64,000 nt of DNA from VXNE01 sp963668365 (GTDB taxonomy: Bacteria; Pseudomonadota; Gammaproteobacteria; Pseudomonadales; Azotimanducaceae). The stretch spans positions 3,224,001-3,288,000 of the forward strand of contig OY764266.1 of NCBI GenBank assembly GCA_963668365.1, given 5' to 3'. The position numbers and the translations under genes were made by a program. The notes under the pieces were generated by a model. That model had not been told where the DNA came from, made no database searches, and worked only from the letters and a program-made list of their open reading frames with translations. Shown here in pieces: positions 26,282 to 35,713 of the stretch (position 1 is its first letter; every line of letters starts with the position of its first letter).

Positions 26282-27268
26282 CTATGTCGTTTCTGGCTGT
26301 GTCTTAACCGTTGAGACGGCTGGTGGACCCTCGCCCGCGTCATTTTTGTGGGTTACCTGAACCTCGTACTCGGTTTCCGGCTTGAGGTCAACAAAGGAGC
26401 AGGTGTTGAAGGGTGTTTCGAATCCTGGCCCCCAGGGTTCGGCGCCCAACTCCCTGATGCGAACGACGGATGTGAGAGTAGGTTTCCATCTGGCTTCTAG
26501 CGTTCGGCCGAGCTTGTCGGGAAGCGACACGTAAACCATGCCCTCCTTCCACTCGAGTTTGGGATTCTCCGTACGGCTGGAAAGCTGTTCGTCCATCTTC
26601 TGGTAGCGGCGGCCGAGCTTCGGAGCGACGTGCTCGGCCAGAATGCGGTCCAGGATGAGGACGGAACGCAAGGGAATGAAGAAGCGCGTGACGGGGCGGT
26701 TGGGCAGAACGGCGAGCGAAAGATGGCTCTCGTGCAGTAGTCCGCGACGTTGCCAATAAACGAGCTGCGATCGGAAGCTCTTCGTGCCATCTTCGTCGTC
26801 GTTTGTGGTTGGGGGAGGTAAGGGACCGGCGCTCATCTCCATTTCGAGATCATGGGAACCGACTTGCTTGTAGATCCGGGCGAGTTCATCGCGCAACTCG
26901 CTCGGCAGAGCATCGTACAACTTCGCGAGATTAGGTTTCGTCGCGTTGTGGGGAAGAGAGTCCTTGCCCCGGGTAGTGAAACTAAGCAAGCGGAAGGAGT
27001 GCACGTAGGCGAGGCCAAGATTGGTGGTGGCGCTTACGCAGGCCCCAAGGTGGCACGCGCGGACGCCAGGCGGAAGTTCGGCGAACTTCTGCGTTACCAA
27101 GTCTGGAGAACCGGGTCTGCCGTCGTCCAGAAGGCCGAGGTCCTCGTAACCGCCGATGGCTTGCAGGACGGGATCAAGGGTCTGTCTTGCCGCCTCGAAA
27201 AACGAGATAACCATCTCGTACAAAAACGGCACGGGAGATAGCGTAGGCTGTTGGTCGCCGCTGCTCAT
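26282..27268 (-). CDS. Hypothetical protein with C-terminal fibronectin type III domain
   Basis: 328 aa. Residues 1-225 are not recognised (largely helical, no membrane segment, no signal peptide). About 235-325 is an FN3 domain: WKPTLTSVVRIRELG, then LKPETEYEVQVTHKNDAGEG and a TVKT ending. FN3 domains usually mediate protein or carbohydrate contacts. Its C-terminal third is duplicated as a broken copy just upstream on the same strand. Nothing shows export. Confidence 0.55.
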   Translation of the reverse strand: MSSGDQQPTLSPVPFLYEMVISFFEAARQTLDPVLQAIGGYEDLGLLDDGRPGSPDLVTQKFAELPPGVRACHLGACVSATTNLGLAYVHSFRLLSFTTRGKDSLPHNATKPNLAKLYDALPSELRDELARIYKQVGSHDLEMEMSAGPLPPPTTNDDEDGTKSFRSQLVYWQRRGLLHESHLSLAVLPNRPVTRFFIPLRSVLILDRILAEHVAPKLGRRYQKMDEQLSSRTENPKLEWKEGMVYVSLPDKLGRTLEARWKPTLTSVVRIRELGAEPWGPGFETPFNTCSFVDLKPETEYEVQVTHKNDAGEGPPAVSTVKTQPETT

Positions 27269-27350
27269 GCCTGCTTCTCAGATGGTTTCGGTTAGAGGGG
27301 CGCTGGAGAGCACGAGCGGACGCGAGAGTGGGCAGGTGCCGGGCGACGGT

Positions 27351-27689
27351 CTAACGCTTCGGGAACGGAATGACATTGCTGACGTGGCCATTGGGTCCGG
27401 TTGTGCATCGCAGGCTGGTCGGAGGTCCTTCACCGGAAGCATTCTTGTGAGTGACTTGGACTTCGTATTCCGTATCGGGTCGCAGACCGACGAAGGTACA
27501 GGTGTTTAATGGGGTCTCGAAGCCTGGACTCCAAGTCTCGGTGCCGATTTCGCGTATGCGAATGACCGAGGTGACGGTGGGGCACCACTTGGCATCGATG
27601 ATGCCGCCCTAGACGGGAAGGGAGACTTTGAATTCGCCTTCGTGCCACTCGAGCTTCGGATCGGCGAGTCTGTGTTGTTGATCGGGCAT
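27351..27689 (-). pseudogene. Broken duplicate of the FN3-domain C-terminus
   Basis: From the ATG at 27689 the frame reads DPKLEWHEGEFKVSLPV, meets an in-frame TAG at 27609-27611, and continues DAKWCPTVTSVIRIREIG, PDTEYEVQVTHKNASGEG to a TAG at 27351. It aligns along its length with the last 100 residues of the neighbouring 328-aa protein (about 60-65% identical by eye). The N-terminal two thirds are absent. A duplication relic or remains of a tandem family. Confidence 0.65.
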
Positions 27690-27953
27690 CGGGTTTGTCC
27701 AGGGAGCCGCGAGGCACCACAACTGCGCGGCCAACGTACCATAAACAGTTGATTGGTGCGCGTTGACTCACACCCACCAGCCCGTCGCCCAAGGCGCTCG
27801 TGACGCGGCAATCGCCCCAACATCTGCTCGGTCAATCTCACGTCCTGTTCTTTACTCAGTGTCCCCCGATTCCATCTTTGCTAGGTCTCGCGCTTGGCCT
27901 GCTCTTTTCCGAGACGCCACATTCGAACCGCCAAAACACACTACAATCGGGCC

Positions 27954-28931
27954 ATGACGAAAAGCGGCGTCAAGTTTCGCAATGCCGATGGCATCCGCGC
28001 GATCAAGGACGGCATCAAGCTCGATCCGGCTGCGCGTTCCTCGACCGGGCCGAAGCCACCATGGCTTCGCGTGCGCCTCGGCGGCGGCCCGGGGTTCCAC
28101 AAGGTCCGACGGACGGTCACTGAGCATCGCCTGAGCACGGTCTGCCAGGAGTCCCATTGCCCGAACATCGGGGAATGCTGGAGCCGCGGCACGGCGACCA
28201 TCATGTTGATGGGATCCGTGTGCACGCGGGCCTGCCGCTTCTGTGCCGTCGACACCGGTAACCCGAATGGACGTCTCGATCCGGATGAACCGCGGCACGC
28301 CGCGGAGTCCGTCCGCCTCATGGGCCTCAAGTACGTCGTCCTCACTTCCGTGGACCGCGACGACCTGGCCGACGGCGGGGCCGGGCATTACGCGGCGTGC
28401 GTGCGCGCCATCAAGCGCCTGAACCCCGGCACCGGTGTCGAAGCGCTGACACCGGACTTCGGCGGGGACCATGCGGCTGTGGATACGGTAGTCGCGAGCG
28501 GCATCGATGTCTTCGCGCAAAACCTGGAAACGGTGGAGCGCCTGACCCATCCGGTGCGCGATATCCGCGCGGGCTATGCGCAGACCCTAGACGTGCTGCG
28601 CCATGCCAAGGTTTCCCGATCGACGGTACTGACCAAGTCCAGCCTGATGCTCGGCCTCGGCGAGACCGACGAGGAGATTGGGCAGGCGATGGACGACCTG
28701 CGGGACGCCGGCGTCGACGTCCTGACCCTGGGGCAGTACCTACGCCCCACCGCGAACCATCTTCCCGTCGAGCGGTGGGTGCATCCGGACCAGTTCGCCG
28801 CTTACCGGGAGGACGGTCTCGCGCGCGGATTCAAGGAAGTTGCGTCTGGACCTCTTGTGCGTTCCAGCTATCGCGCCGAGCGGATTCTGGAAGGCAACAA
28901 CCTCGGATTGATCGCTGCCACGCAGGTCTGA
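27954..28931 (+). CDS. lipA: Lipoyl synthase
   Basis: 325 aa from the ATG at 27954. The auxiliary cluster motif CX4CX5C (CQESHCPNIGEC) lies at about 64-75, the radical-SAM motif CX3CX2C (CTRACRFC) at about 90-97, and the family's C-terminal RSSYRAE is present near residue 306. It inserts two sulfurs into octanoyl groups on lipoyl domains. lipB, its usual partner, is not adjacent. Confidence 0.96.
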   Translation: MTKSGVKFRNADGIRAIKDGIKLDPAARSSTGPKPPWLRVRLGGGPGFHKVRRTVTEHRLSTVCQESHCPNIGECWSRGTATIMLMGSVCTRACRFCAVDTGNPNGRLDPDEPRHAAESVRLMGLKYVVLTSVDRDDLADGGAGHYAACVRAIKRLNPGTGVEALTPDFGGDHAAVDTVVASGIDVFAQNLETVERLTHPVRDIRAGYAQTLDVLRHAKVSRSTVLTKSSLMLGLGETDEEIGQAMDDLRDAGVDVLTLGQYLRPTANHLPVERWVHPDQFAAYREDGLARGFKEVASGPLVRSSYRAERILEGNNLGLIAATQV

Positions 28932-28965
28932 CCGCCCGCCCGATGATCAGCGGGGCTCCGCGCCG

Positions 28966-29730
28966 TCAGGCCCGACCAGCCTCGCCCTTGTCTCGCGGTT
29001 TCAGCGAGAACTCCAGTGTCAGCCCGGTGTTCCGCCACATCAGCCAGGTCAGGAACGGATAGAACGAGATCGCTGAACTGACGTGCCATTCGGTGAGGTT
29101 CTCCAGCCAGTCGTCGTCCTCGATCAGGTTCGTGAGCACGACGAGCGCCAGTCCCTCGATGAGCACCGCGAGGCACAGCCAGACCTTCGCGCGCACCAGC
29201 GGCGTATCGCCCAGCGCCGCCTGCGCGCGGTAGGCGAGCAGCAACTGTCCCAGGTAGGTCATGCCAAAGAACATCACCGTCCCGTAGCGGCGTAGCGTCC
29301 GGTAGATGTCGCCCTCCGAGCCGAGAAAGGTCGTGTAGAGCACGAGAAAGGCCGCGCCGACCAAACCAACCGAGACCACCGTCCAACGCCACCTGGCGGA
29401 GGTTTCTCCGCAGCAGCGCAGCCAATGGCCGCACAACACCCAGTAGACCATGAGGAAGGCCGCCGCCGGCAGCGTGGTCGCCTTGAACAGGAAGAACCCG
29501 GCTCCATGGCGCCCGGACGAGCTCACGCTGGTGCAGCCGGAAAGGTGAGGAATGCAGCTCGGAATGTGATCCTGCTGTACGGACAGGATGTACGAGACGT
29601 ACAGCCCAAACCAGCTCAGCAGCCAGACGACAACGGCGACACGACGCAAGTCCACAACGCGACGATACCCGGCAGAACCCGGCGAGTACACAGGATCAAC
29701 CGCTTGCACGACACAGACAAAACTGCACAT
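28966..29730 (-). CDS. Six-helix membrane protein, possibly Frag1/DRAM/Sfk1 family
   Basis: 254 aa; a GTG at 29655 is a shorter start with less N-terminal overhang. About six hydrophobic helices. After helix 1 comes SCIPHLSGCTSVSSSGRHGA and then FFLFKATTLPAAAFLMVYW, which fits the conserved first loop of Frag1/DRAM/Sfk1 proteins. Later helices include YGTVMFFGMTYLGQLLLAY. No enzymatic motif. Convergent with lipA. The family assignment is tentative. Confidence 0.6.
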   Translation of the reverse strand: MCSFVCVVQAVDPVYSPGSAGYRRVVDLRRVAVVVWLLSWFGLYVSYILSVQQDHIPSCIPHLSGCTSVSSSGRHGAGFFLFKATTLPAAAFLMVYWVLCGHWLRCCGETSARWRWTVVSVGLVGAAFLVLYTTFLGSEGDIYRTLRRYGTVMFFGMTYLGQLLLAYRAQAALGDTPLVRAKVWLCLAVLIEGLALVVLTNLIEDDDWLENLTEWHVSSAISFYPFLTWLMWRNTGLTLEFSLKPRDKGEAGRA

Positions 29731-29797
29731 TGCGGCAGTCTATTCATATATGGTAGAAATATTTTTCGACCGTGAATCAGAAATACGGGAATACGAT

Positions 29798-30097
29798 ATG
29801 GAACCCCAGGACGCCGCCTCCATCCCGCCGACCACACAACGAAAACACTTCAAGCCGAAACGGGTTCGTGTAGATCCTGCAGGTCGAATTGTCCTTCCCG
29901 CCACCATCCGGAAAGCCCTCGAAATTCACAGCGGCGATGTATTGGTGATGTCCGCCAGCGACAGATCGGTGCGGCTTCACACGGTTGATGCCGCGCTGGA
30001 GCGGTTGCGGGCAATAGCGCGACGTAGACGCGCTACAGGCTCGAACGTGGTCGATCAGTTCATTGCTGAACGTCGCACGGAAGCTGCCACGGAATGA
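29798..30097 (+). CDS. AbrB/MazE-type antitoxin (VapB-like)
   Basis: 99 aa from the ATG at 29798, preceded by a weak GGGA site; an ATG at 29750 would add 16 residues. VRVDPAGRIVLPATIRKALE followed by GDVLVMSASDRSVRL is the swapped-hairpin AbrB/SpoVT DNA-binding domain. The rest is basic (RLRAIARRRRAT) and would bind the toxin. The stop overlaps the toxin start as ATGA. The DNA just upstream (29740-29800) is unusually AT-rich for the window and probably holds the promoter. Confidence 0.87.
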   Translation: MEPQDAASIPPTTQRKHFKPKRVRVDPAGRIVLPATIRKALEIHSGDVLVMSASDRSVRLHTVDAALERLRAIARRRRATGSNVVDQFIAERRTEAATE

Positions 30098-30480
30098 AGC
30101 ACATCCTGGACGCATCCGCCACGCTCGCGGTGATATTCGAGGAATCCGGCGCCGACGCCGTAGCCGCAGCGTTGCGGTCCGGCGCGGCGATGTCTACCGT
30201 CAACGCGGCCGAGATTTCGGCTCGTCTTCACCAAGACCGCTGGACCGACGCTGAAGTCGTGCTCGCGTTCGAAGAGTTGGGTATCGAACTGCTGCCATTC
30301 AGTTTTCAAGCCGCGATGTTGAGCGGCAAATATCGTGGTGCGACCAGGCACCTGGGCTTGGGGCTGGGCGACCGGGCCTGTCTCGCTACGGCGTGCCTGG
30401 AGGCATGCCCTGCGCTTACCGCCGACCAGAGTTGGCAGCAGCTTGATCTGGTCGGCGTCGAAATCAAATGTATCCGCTAG
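30094..30480 (+). CDS. PIN-domain toxin (VapC-like)
   Basis: 128 aa. It begins MKHILDASATLAVIFEE with the first acidic residue D6, has NAAEISARL with the second (E40), and GLGLGDRACLATA and LTADQSW with the remaining acids. This is the intact four-acid PIN ribonuclease site, expected to cut tRNA or other RNA. The TAG stop at 30478-30480 lies on the outer end of the MITE, so the element borders or defines the C-terminus. Confidence 0.87.
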   Translation: MKHILDASATLAVIFEESGADAVAAALRSGAAMSTVNAAEISARLHQDRWTDAEVVLAFEELGIELLPFSFQAAMLSGKYRGATRHLGLGLGDRACLATACLEACPALTADQSWQQLDLVGVEIKCIR

Positions 30481-30743
30481 TGTCGTGTCACACGAGTTAT
30501 GACGCTTCAGCGCGTCCCACGGGGTCTGTGGCAAGGCGCGTCCCCGCCGGGAATGGTCGGCTCCATTTCCAAGGGGCGCAACACCGCCACAGGCCCCGTG
30601 GGGCGCGCCCTTCGGGAGATCGCCATGCACGCCACTGCCGCGTTGCGGCCCTTGCGAATATGCCTGATATTCCCTGCGGACCACGCCTTGCATTGACGCG
30701 CATGGCGAACTCTGAAGCGCCAGAACTCGCGTGACACGACACT
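30479..30743 (-). mobile_element. MITE-like element, copy 2 (inverted)
   Basis: 265 bp, the same length as copy 1 and about 95% identical to it when reversed. The ends are AGTGTCGTGTCAC and GTGACACGACACT. The left flank is C-TA and the right flank TG-G, so the expected TA duplication has changed on the right. It abuts the PIN toxin stop codon. No coding capacity is inferred, although a frame is open across it as in copy 1. Confidence 0.85.
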
Positions 30744-30958
30744 GGGCGCGTGCGCCGTAGAACGGCATGCAAGTGCCGACCAAGGGCGCAGGGTCCGGGA
30801 CGGGCGGGATGGGCTAAACAGAGGGCTTGGGCGGGGGTAGAAGACGGCGCCTGTCAGGGCGACGGATTCTATGGCGCTAGGGGATGCTGCCCAACGTTGC
30901 GGTGCCGACCGGCAACCGACAGAATCCGGGCTGAGACCATCGTATCGGGAGTATCGTG

Positions 30959-32131
30959 ATGTCCATCTCCCAGACCGCCGACGCGCTCCTGCGTAAAGCC
31001 ACCGCCGAAGGTTCGGTGCCTGGAGTCGTCGCCGGCGCCACCAACAGGGAGGGCAATCTCTACCTCGGCGGATTCGGCGAGCGCGTGCTGGGCGGCGGCG
31101 ATGAAATGACCCCCGACACCGTCGGTTGGCTGGCGTCGATGACAAAGGCCCTGACGGGCGCGGCTGCCATGCAACTCGTCGAGCGGGGCCAACTCGATCT
31201 CGATACGCCTGCGTCGGAAGTGGTTCCCGCCCTGGGTCAGGCATGTGTCCTCGAGGGCTTCGAGGAGGACGGCGCGCCGCGCACGCGCCCGCCCAAACGT
31301 GACATCACGTTGCGTCACCTCCTCACCCACACCGCCGGGTTCTCCTACGAGACCTGGAACGCATCGATCCTCACCTACCAGGCCGCCACCGGCACGCCCG
31401 GGATCATCAGTTGCCTGAACGCGGCGCTCGAAACCCCCCTGCTGTTCGATCCGGGCGACCGCTGGGAGTACGGCATCAGCATCGACTGGATCGGCAAGAT
31501 GGTTGAAGCCGTCAGCGGCCAGCGCCTCGGAGAGTATTTCCGCGACCACCTTCTCCTGCCGCTCGGCATGCGCGATACCACCTTTCGCATTACCGACGCG
31601 ATGCGGAGCCGGTTGGCGAAGATTCACCAGCGCGGCGACGACGGCTCGCTGATACCCCAGATGGACCTCGAACTGCCCCAGGACCCGGAGGTCGAACTGG
31701 GTGGCGCCGGGCTATACGGCACGATCGGGGACTACCTGTGTTTCGTCCGCATGATGCTGAACCAGGGCCGCGTCAACGGCGAGCAGATCCTCGCGCCGGA
31801 AACCGTGGCGGCGATGTCCCGCAACCAGATGGGGTCATGCCGCGTCGTGCCGCTCAAGACCGTGATCCCACCCTTTTCGAACGACGCCGATTTCTTCCCG
31901 GAGATGCCGAAGACCTGGGGCTTCAGCTTCATGATCAATACCGAGGATGCGCCGACCGGCCGCTCCGCGGGCAGCCTCGCCTGGGCCGGCCTCGCCAACT
32001 CCTACTTCTGGATCGATCCCGCCAGCGGTGTTGGCGGGGCCTACCTGACACAAGTGCTGCCGTTCGCCGACGAGAAGTCCCTGTCCCTCTACCTGGCTTT
32101 TGAGCGCGCCGTCTACCAGAACCTTGGCTGA
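30959..32131 (+). CDS. Serine hydrolase, beta-lactamase family
   Basis: 390 aa from the ATG at 30959. LASMTKALTGAAAM holds the SxxK motif (S-M-T-K, about residue 61). YGISIDWIGKMVEAVSG supplies the Y-x-x second motif, and WAGLANSYFWIDP occupies the place of the third motif. The HTAGFSYETW stretch is typical of class C-like esterases. There is no signal peptide, so it is an esterase or amidase of unknown substrate rather than a resistance enzyme. Confidence 0.86.
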   Translation: MSISQTADALLRKATAEGSVPGVVAGATNREGNLYLGGFGERVLGGGDEMTPDTVGWLASMTKALTGAAAMQLVERGQLDLDTPASEVVPALGQACVLEGFEEDGAPRTRPPKRDITLRHLLTHTAGFSYETWNASILTYQAATGTPGIISCLNAALETPLLFDPGDRWEYGISIDWIGKMVEAVSGQRLGEYFRDHLLLPLGMRDTTFRITDAMRSRLAKIHQRGDDGSLIPQMDLELPQDPEVELGGAGLYGTIGDYLCFVRMMLNQGRVNGEQILAPETVAAMSRNQMGSCRVVPLKTVIPPFSNDADFFPEMPKTWGFSFMINTEDAPTGRSAGSLAWAGLANSYFWIDPASGVGGAYLTQVLPFADEKSLSLYLAFERAVYQNLG

Positions 32132-32206
32132 CGACCGAAATGCATGGATTTTTGTCCTATACAATGACTTTTTCCAATGCATTTCCTGCACGGGAGGGGG
32201 ATGCAC

Positions 32207-33064
32207 ATGCAAGATTTCCTGCGCTGGCGCATCGGCGACGTCACTGTGACCCGGGTGGTGGAACTCACTTCCGCCACCATCGGCAACAACATACTGCCCC
32301 AGGCCCCGCCCGACCTCGTGGACACCCTGCCGTGGCTCAAACCCTTCGTGAATCCCGAGCGCAAGCTGGTTCTCTCATTCCACAGCCTCGTCATCGACTG
32401 TCCCGACCAGACCATCGTCGTCGATACCTGCATCGGCAACGACAAGCCGCGCGGCTATCCGCGCTGGAACATGATGCAGTCTGATTTCCTGAATGATCTC
32501 TCCGGTGCGGGATTCGTGGTGGACGGCATCGGCACCGTGCTCTGCACCCACATGCACGTCGACCATGTGGGATGGAACACGCGTCGGGTGGACGATGGCT
32601 GGCAGCCCACCTTCGCGAACGCGCGCTACCTCTTCGCCGAGGCAGAATGGGACCACTGGCGCGACAGGGACCGGGCGGGCCGGTACGTCGACATCATCGA
32701 TGACTCGGTACAGCCCATCTTCGACGCCGGGCTCGCCGACCTGGTTGCCACCGACCACCGCATCAACGACGAGGTCGATCTCCTGTCCACGCCGGGCCAT
32801 ACGCCGGGCCACGTCAGCGTGCACATCACGTCGCGCGGCGAGGAAGCGATCATCACCGGCGACCTGATGCATCACCCCTGCCAGTTGGCGCATCCCGAAT
32901 GGTCCTGCACCGCCTGCGTGGACCCCGTGGAGAGCGCCGCCACGCGCAAGGCCTTCGTCGAGCGCTACGCCGACCGGCCGGTTCTGATCATCGGCACACA
33001 CTTCTGCGGCCCCACAGCCGGAAACATCGTGCGCGACGGGGACGCGTATCGACTCGACTATTAG
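32207..33064 (+). CDS. MBL-fold metallo-hydrolase
   Basis: 285 aa from the ATG at 32207, chosen because an AGGGGG site lies 6 nt upstream; ATGs at 32201 and 32177 are in frame. The metal motif HxHxDH is THMHVDHVGWN. Further ligands are in STPGHTPGHVSVH, TGDLMHHP and IGTHFCGPTAG. Fits the AHL-lactonase/organophosphate-hydrolase-like subgroup; the substrate is unknown. Its stop overlaps the convergent secreted protein by 4 bp. Confidence 0.88.
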   Translation: MQDFLRWRIGDVTVTRVVELTSATIGNNILPQAPPDLVDTLPWLKPFVNPERKLVLSFHSLVIDCPDQTIVVDTCIGNDKPRGYPRWNMMQSDFLNDLSGAGFVVDGIGTVLCTHMHVDHVGWNTRRVDDGWQPTFANARYLFAEAEWDHWRDRDRAGRYVDIIDDSVQPIFDAGLADLVATDHRINDEVDLLSTPGHTPGHVSVHITSRGEEAIITGDLMHHPCQLAHPEWSCTACVDPVESAATRKAFVERYADRPVLIIGTHFCGPTAGNIVRDGDAYRLDY

Positions 33065-33804
33065 CCCGAAATGCAGCCGAAACGAATGTTGGAGCCACCC
33101 TTGTCGAGCGCGGCCAGGCGTTCCCTGACTGTCGGGAGCATCGGGTCCGCCGGGTTCAGCGCCGCAGCGATGCGCTCCAGTTCACGCAATACCGACGCGG
33201 CATCGCCACAGGCGCAGGTGGAGGTCGCTATCGCCTGCTGCACCCGGCCGCGCTCCCGGGTTACGGCCGAAGCGTAGCGGCCCGGGAAATCGCGCGCCAT
33301 GTCCAACCAATTGAGATACGTTTCGAGGAGCCGGCCTTCTCCGAACGCCGTGCATCCGCTGTAGTCCGTCTGAGGTTCGACATAGATCGGCCACTTTGCG
33401 TTGCGATACGTGGCAGCCAGCGTCGAGGCGAACCTTTGATCCGCCTTGTCCCCGACCCGTGCCGCAAGGTCCACGAAGAAACCAGGCTCGGGATTGATCA
33501 CGAGCGCCTCGATACGCTGTACGAACAGGCCCGGAAGTTCAACAAGCTGCGCGAAGTCGGTTTCAGGCAGGTTCTCAAGAACCGATCGCGTGCCGCCCGG
33601 GACATCGGCAAGGAGCACATCTCTAAGGTCGTCGATTGCCGTCAATACCGATTCGATACCGCGCCGTGACGCTCCAGACTCGGCGGCGGCAATCGCGTTC
33701 CTGTAAACGTCGATTGCCTGGCGGCCCGCCGGGATCGTCTGCGCCAGCGCAGGGGTCGCCGCAAGCAGGAGCGCGCAGATCAGGTGGTGCGAGCGTATGC
33801 GCAT
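33061..33804 (-). CDS. Secreted protein of unknown function
   Basis: 247 aa from the ATG at 33804. A clear signal peptide (MRIRSHHLICALLLAATPALA) is followed by a helical, soluble protein with no recognised domain. It has cysteines in DYSGCTAFGEG, STCACGDAASVL and near the end (FGCISG) that could form disulfides in the periplasm. The frame upstream of 33804 is open but lacks protein-like sequence. 256 bp separate it from divergent cysS. Confidence 0.65.
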   Translation of the reverse strand: MRIRSHHLICALLLAATPALAQTIPAGRQAIDVYRNAIAAAESGASRRGIESVLTAIDDLRDVLLADVPGGTRSVLENLPETDFAQLVELPGLFVQRIEALVINPEPGFFVDLAARVGDKADQRFASTLAATYRNAKWPIYVEPQTDYSGCTAFGEGRLLETYLNWLDMARDFPGRYASAVTRERGRVQQAIATSTCACGDAASVLRELERIAAALNPADPMLPTVRERLAALDKGGSNIRFGCISG

Positions 33805-34060
33805 CGGACACGCCACCGTTTCATCGAGATCAGCAACGATGCCACAATTCCTGTCCCATCGGACAACCTTCCGGGCACTTATCCAATGCCGCACTCAGGT
33901 GGACCGGCGGCTAGTGTGCGCACGCCGAATGCGGGATAATGGAGCCGATGTTCCATCACGCCGCACATTGCGCCTGTCCAGACCGACGCTAGTCGAGGCC
34001 GCTGCGCGGGCGCTCGCCCGCACCTGACTTTCTTTCGGAACTTTCTTTCGGACACACCCC

Positions 34061-35458
34061 ATGGACATCTATATTCACGACACGTTGACCGGCGCCAGGC
34101 GGCGCTTCGAACCCCTCGTACCCGACACGGTGTCGATGTACGTCTGCGGCCCCACGGTCTACAACCTCGCGCATATCGGCAATGCCCTGCCCGCGGTGGC
34201 GTTCGACGTATTGGCGCGCGTGCTGAGGCTTTGCTTCAAGCATGTCACCCATGTCCACAACATCACGGACATCGACGACAAGATCAACGCGGCGGCCCTT
34301 GCGAACGGAGAGCCTATCCGCGCGCTGGCCGACCGATTCGCCGCCGAATACCGCGCCGACATCGCCGCCCTCGGCGTGCTCGAACCCGATGTCCAGCCCC
34401 GCGCGACCGAGCACATCGGCGAGATCATCGACATGATCGAGACGTTGATCGACCGCGGCCACGCCTACGCGGCCGAAGGGCACGTGCTGTTCGACGTACC
34501 ATCGGACCCGAGTTACGGAAGCCTGTCAAAACAGTCCCTCGAGAACATTCTCGAAGGCGCCCGCGTCGAAGTCGCCCCGTACAAGCGCGACCCCAAGGAC
34601 TTCGTGCTATGGAAACCCTCGAGCGACGAGTTGCCCGGCTGGGACAGCCCCTGGGGACGGGGCCGGCCCGGCTGGCACATCGAGTGCTCGGCGATGATTC
34701 GCAAACATCTCGGGCCGAGCATCGACATCCACGGCGGCGGCAGCGACCTGACCTTCCCCCATCACGAGAACGAACTGGCCCAGGGAACATGCGTGGAGGA
34801 CAACCAGGTCTACGTGCGCTACTGGATGCACAACGGCCTCCTGCGCATGGGCGACGAAAAGATGTCGAAAAGCCTCGGCAACATCGCCACCATCCGCTCG
34901 CTTCGCAGCGAACATCCCAGCGAAGTGCTGCGCTACGCGCTGCTTTCGGGGCACTACCGCGGCAGCCTCGAGTGGTCCGACGACCTTATCCGCCAGGCTC
35001 GCGCCAGCCTGAATACGCTCTACCAGGCGCTCGTGGATGCGCCGGGCGACGCCGGAGCCACATCCGGGAACTTTCACAACGCCAACATCGACGCCTTCCC
35101 CGAGACGGTCCTGGCCCCGCTCAGGAACGATCTCAACACGCCGCAGGCACTCGCTGCGATGCATGCCATCGCGGGTGACATCCATAAAACCGGGGATTCG
35201 GCCCGCGCGCGCGCGTTGCGTGACCAACTCCTGGCGGGCGGATGGCTGCTCGGCATCCTGGGGACGCCGGCAAACGACTACTTCCAGCATGCCGCGGGCG
35301 CAGACACCGGCTGGATCGAGTCGATGATCGAAAAACGCGCCCGGGCGCGTGACAGCCGTGACTTCGCCAGCGCCGATGCCATCCGGGAGGTGCTAGCGGC
35401 CAGCGGTATCGAACTTGAAGACACTGCATCGGGAACTCGCTGGAAAGTCATCCGATAG
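34061..35458 (+). CDS. cysS: Cysteinyl-tRNA synthetase
   Basis: 465 aa. MYVCGPTVYNLAHIGNA contains the first zinc cysteine (C29) and the HIGH-type motif. GRPGWHIECSAMIRKHLG and DLTFPHHENELAQ carry the other zinc ligands. DEKMSKSLGN is the KMSKS motif. The C-terminal helical domain (about 320-465) recognises the tRNA. Charges tRNA-Cys in the cytosol. The cobalamin riboswitch begins 52 bp after its stop. Confidence 0.96.
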   Translation: MDIYIHDTLTGARRRFEPLVPDTVSMYVCGPTVYNLAHIGNALPAVAFDVLARVLRLCFKHVTHVHNITDIDDKINAAALANGEPIRALADRFAAEYRADIAALGVLEPDVQPRATEHIGEIIDMIETLIDRGHAYAAEGHVLFDVPSDPSYGSLSKQSLENILEGARVEVAPYKRDPKDFVLWKPSSDELPGWDSPWGRGRPGWHIECSAMIRKHLGPSIDIHGGGSDLTFPHHENELAQGTCVEDNQVYVRYWMHNGLLRMGDEKMSKSLGNIATIRSLRSEHPSEVLRYALLSGHYRGSLEWSDDLIRQARASLNTLYQALVDAPGDAGATSGNFHNANIDAFPETVLAPLRNDLNTPQALAAMHAIAGDIHKTGDSARARALRDQLLAGGWLLGILGTPANDYFQHAAGADTGWIESMIEKRARARDSRDFASADAIREVLAASGIELEDTASGTRWKVIR

Positions 35459-35510
35459 CGCCGCCGGCGCGCCTTGAATGCGTCCCCATGCCGCTATACT
35501 GAACATACCG

Positions 35511-35683
35511 AATCTGGTGTACGGGAAGCCGGTACAAATCCGGCACTGCCCCCGCAACGGTAATTCGAGGTCTTGCCACCCTTCGGGTGATGCAACGTCG
35601 CCGTCTCAAGCCACTGTCGCAGACGGGAAGGCTACGACGACGGGTGTCTACACCGCCTCATGAGTCCGGAGACCGGCCAGGTT
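35511..35683 (+). promoter_or_regulatory. Cobalamin riboswitch
   Basis: The outer stem pairs AATCTGG (35511-35517) with CCAGGTT (35677-35683). Inside are the conserved GGGAAGCCGGT, AATCCGGCACTGCCCCCGC and AACGGTA segments, the AGCCACTGTCG and GACGGGAAGGC arm, and the B12 box (GAGTCCGGAGACCGGCC). It binds adenosyl- or methylcobalamin and should repress btuB directly downstream when cobalamin is plentiful. Confidence 0.95.
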
Positions 35684-35696
35684 CTGATGTTCCACG

Positions 35697-35713
35697 CCGC
35701 GCGGGGTGCGCGG
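35697..35713 (+). promoter_or_regulatory. Expression-platform hairpin before btuB
   Basis: CCGCGC (35697-35702) and GCGCGG (35708-35713) form a perfect 6-bp stem with loop GGGGT, ending 11 nt before the btuB ATG. There is no U tract, so it is more likely to mask the ribosome site than to terminate transcription. Confidence 0.5.
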
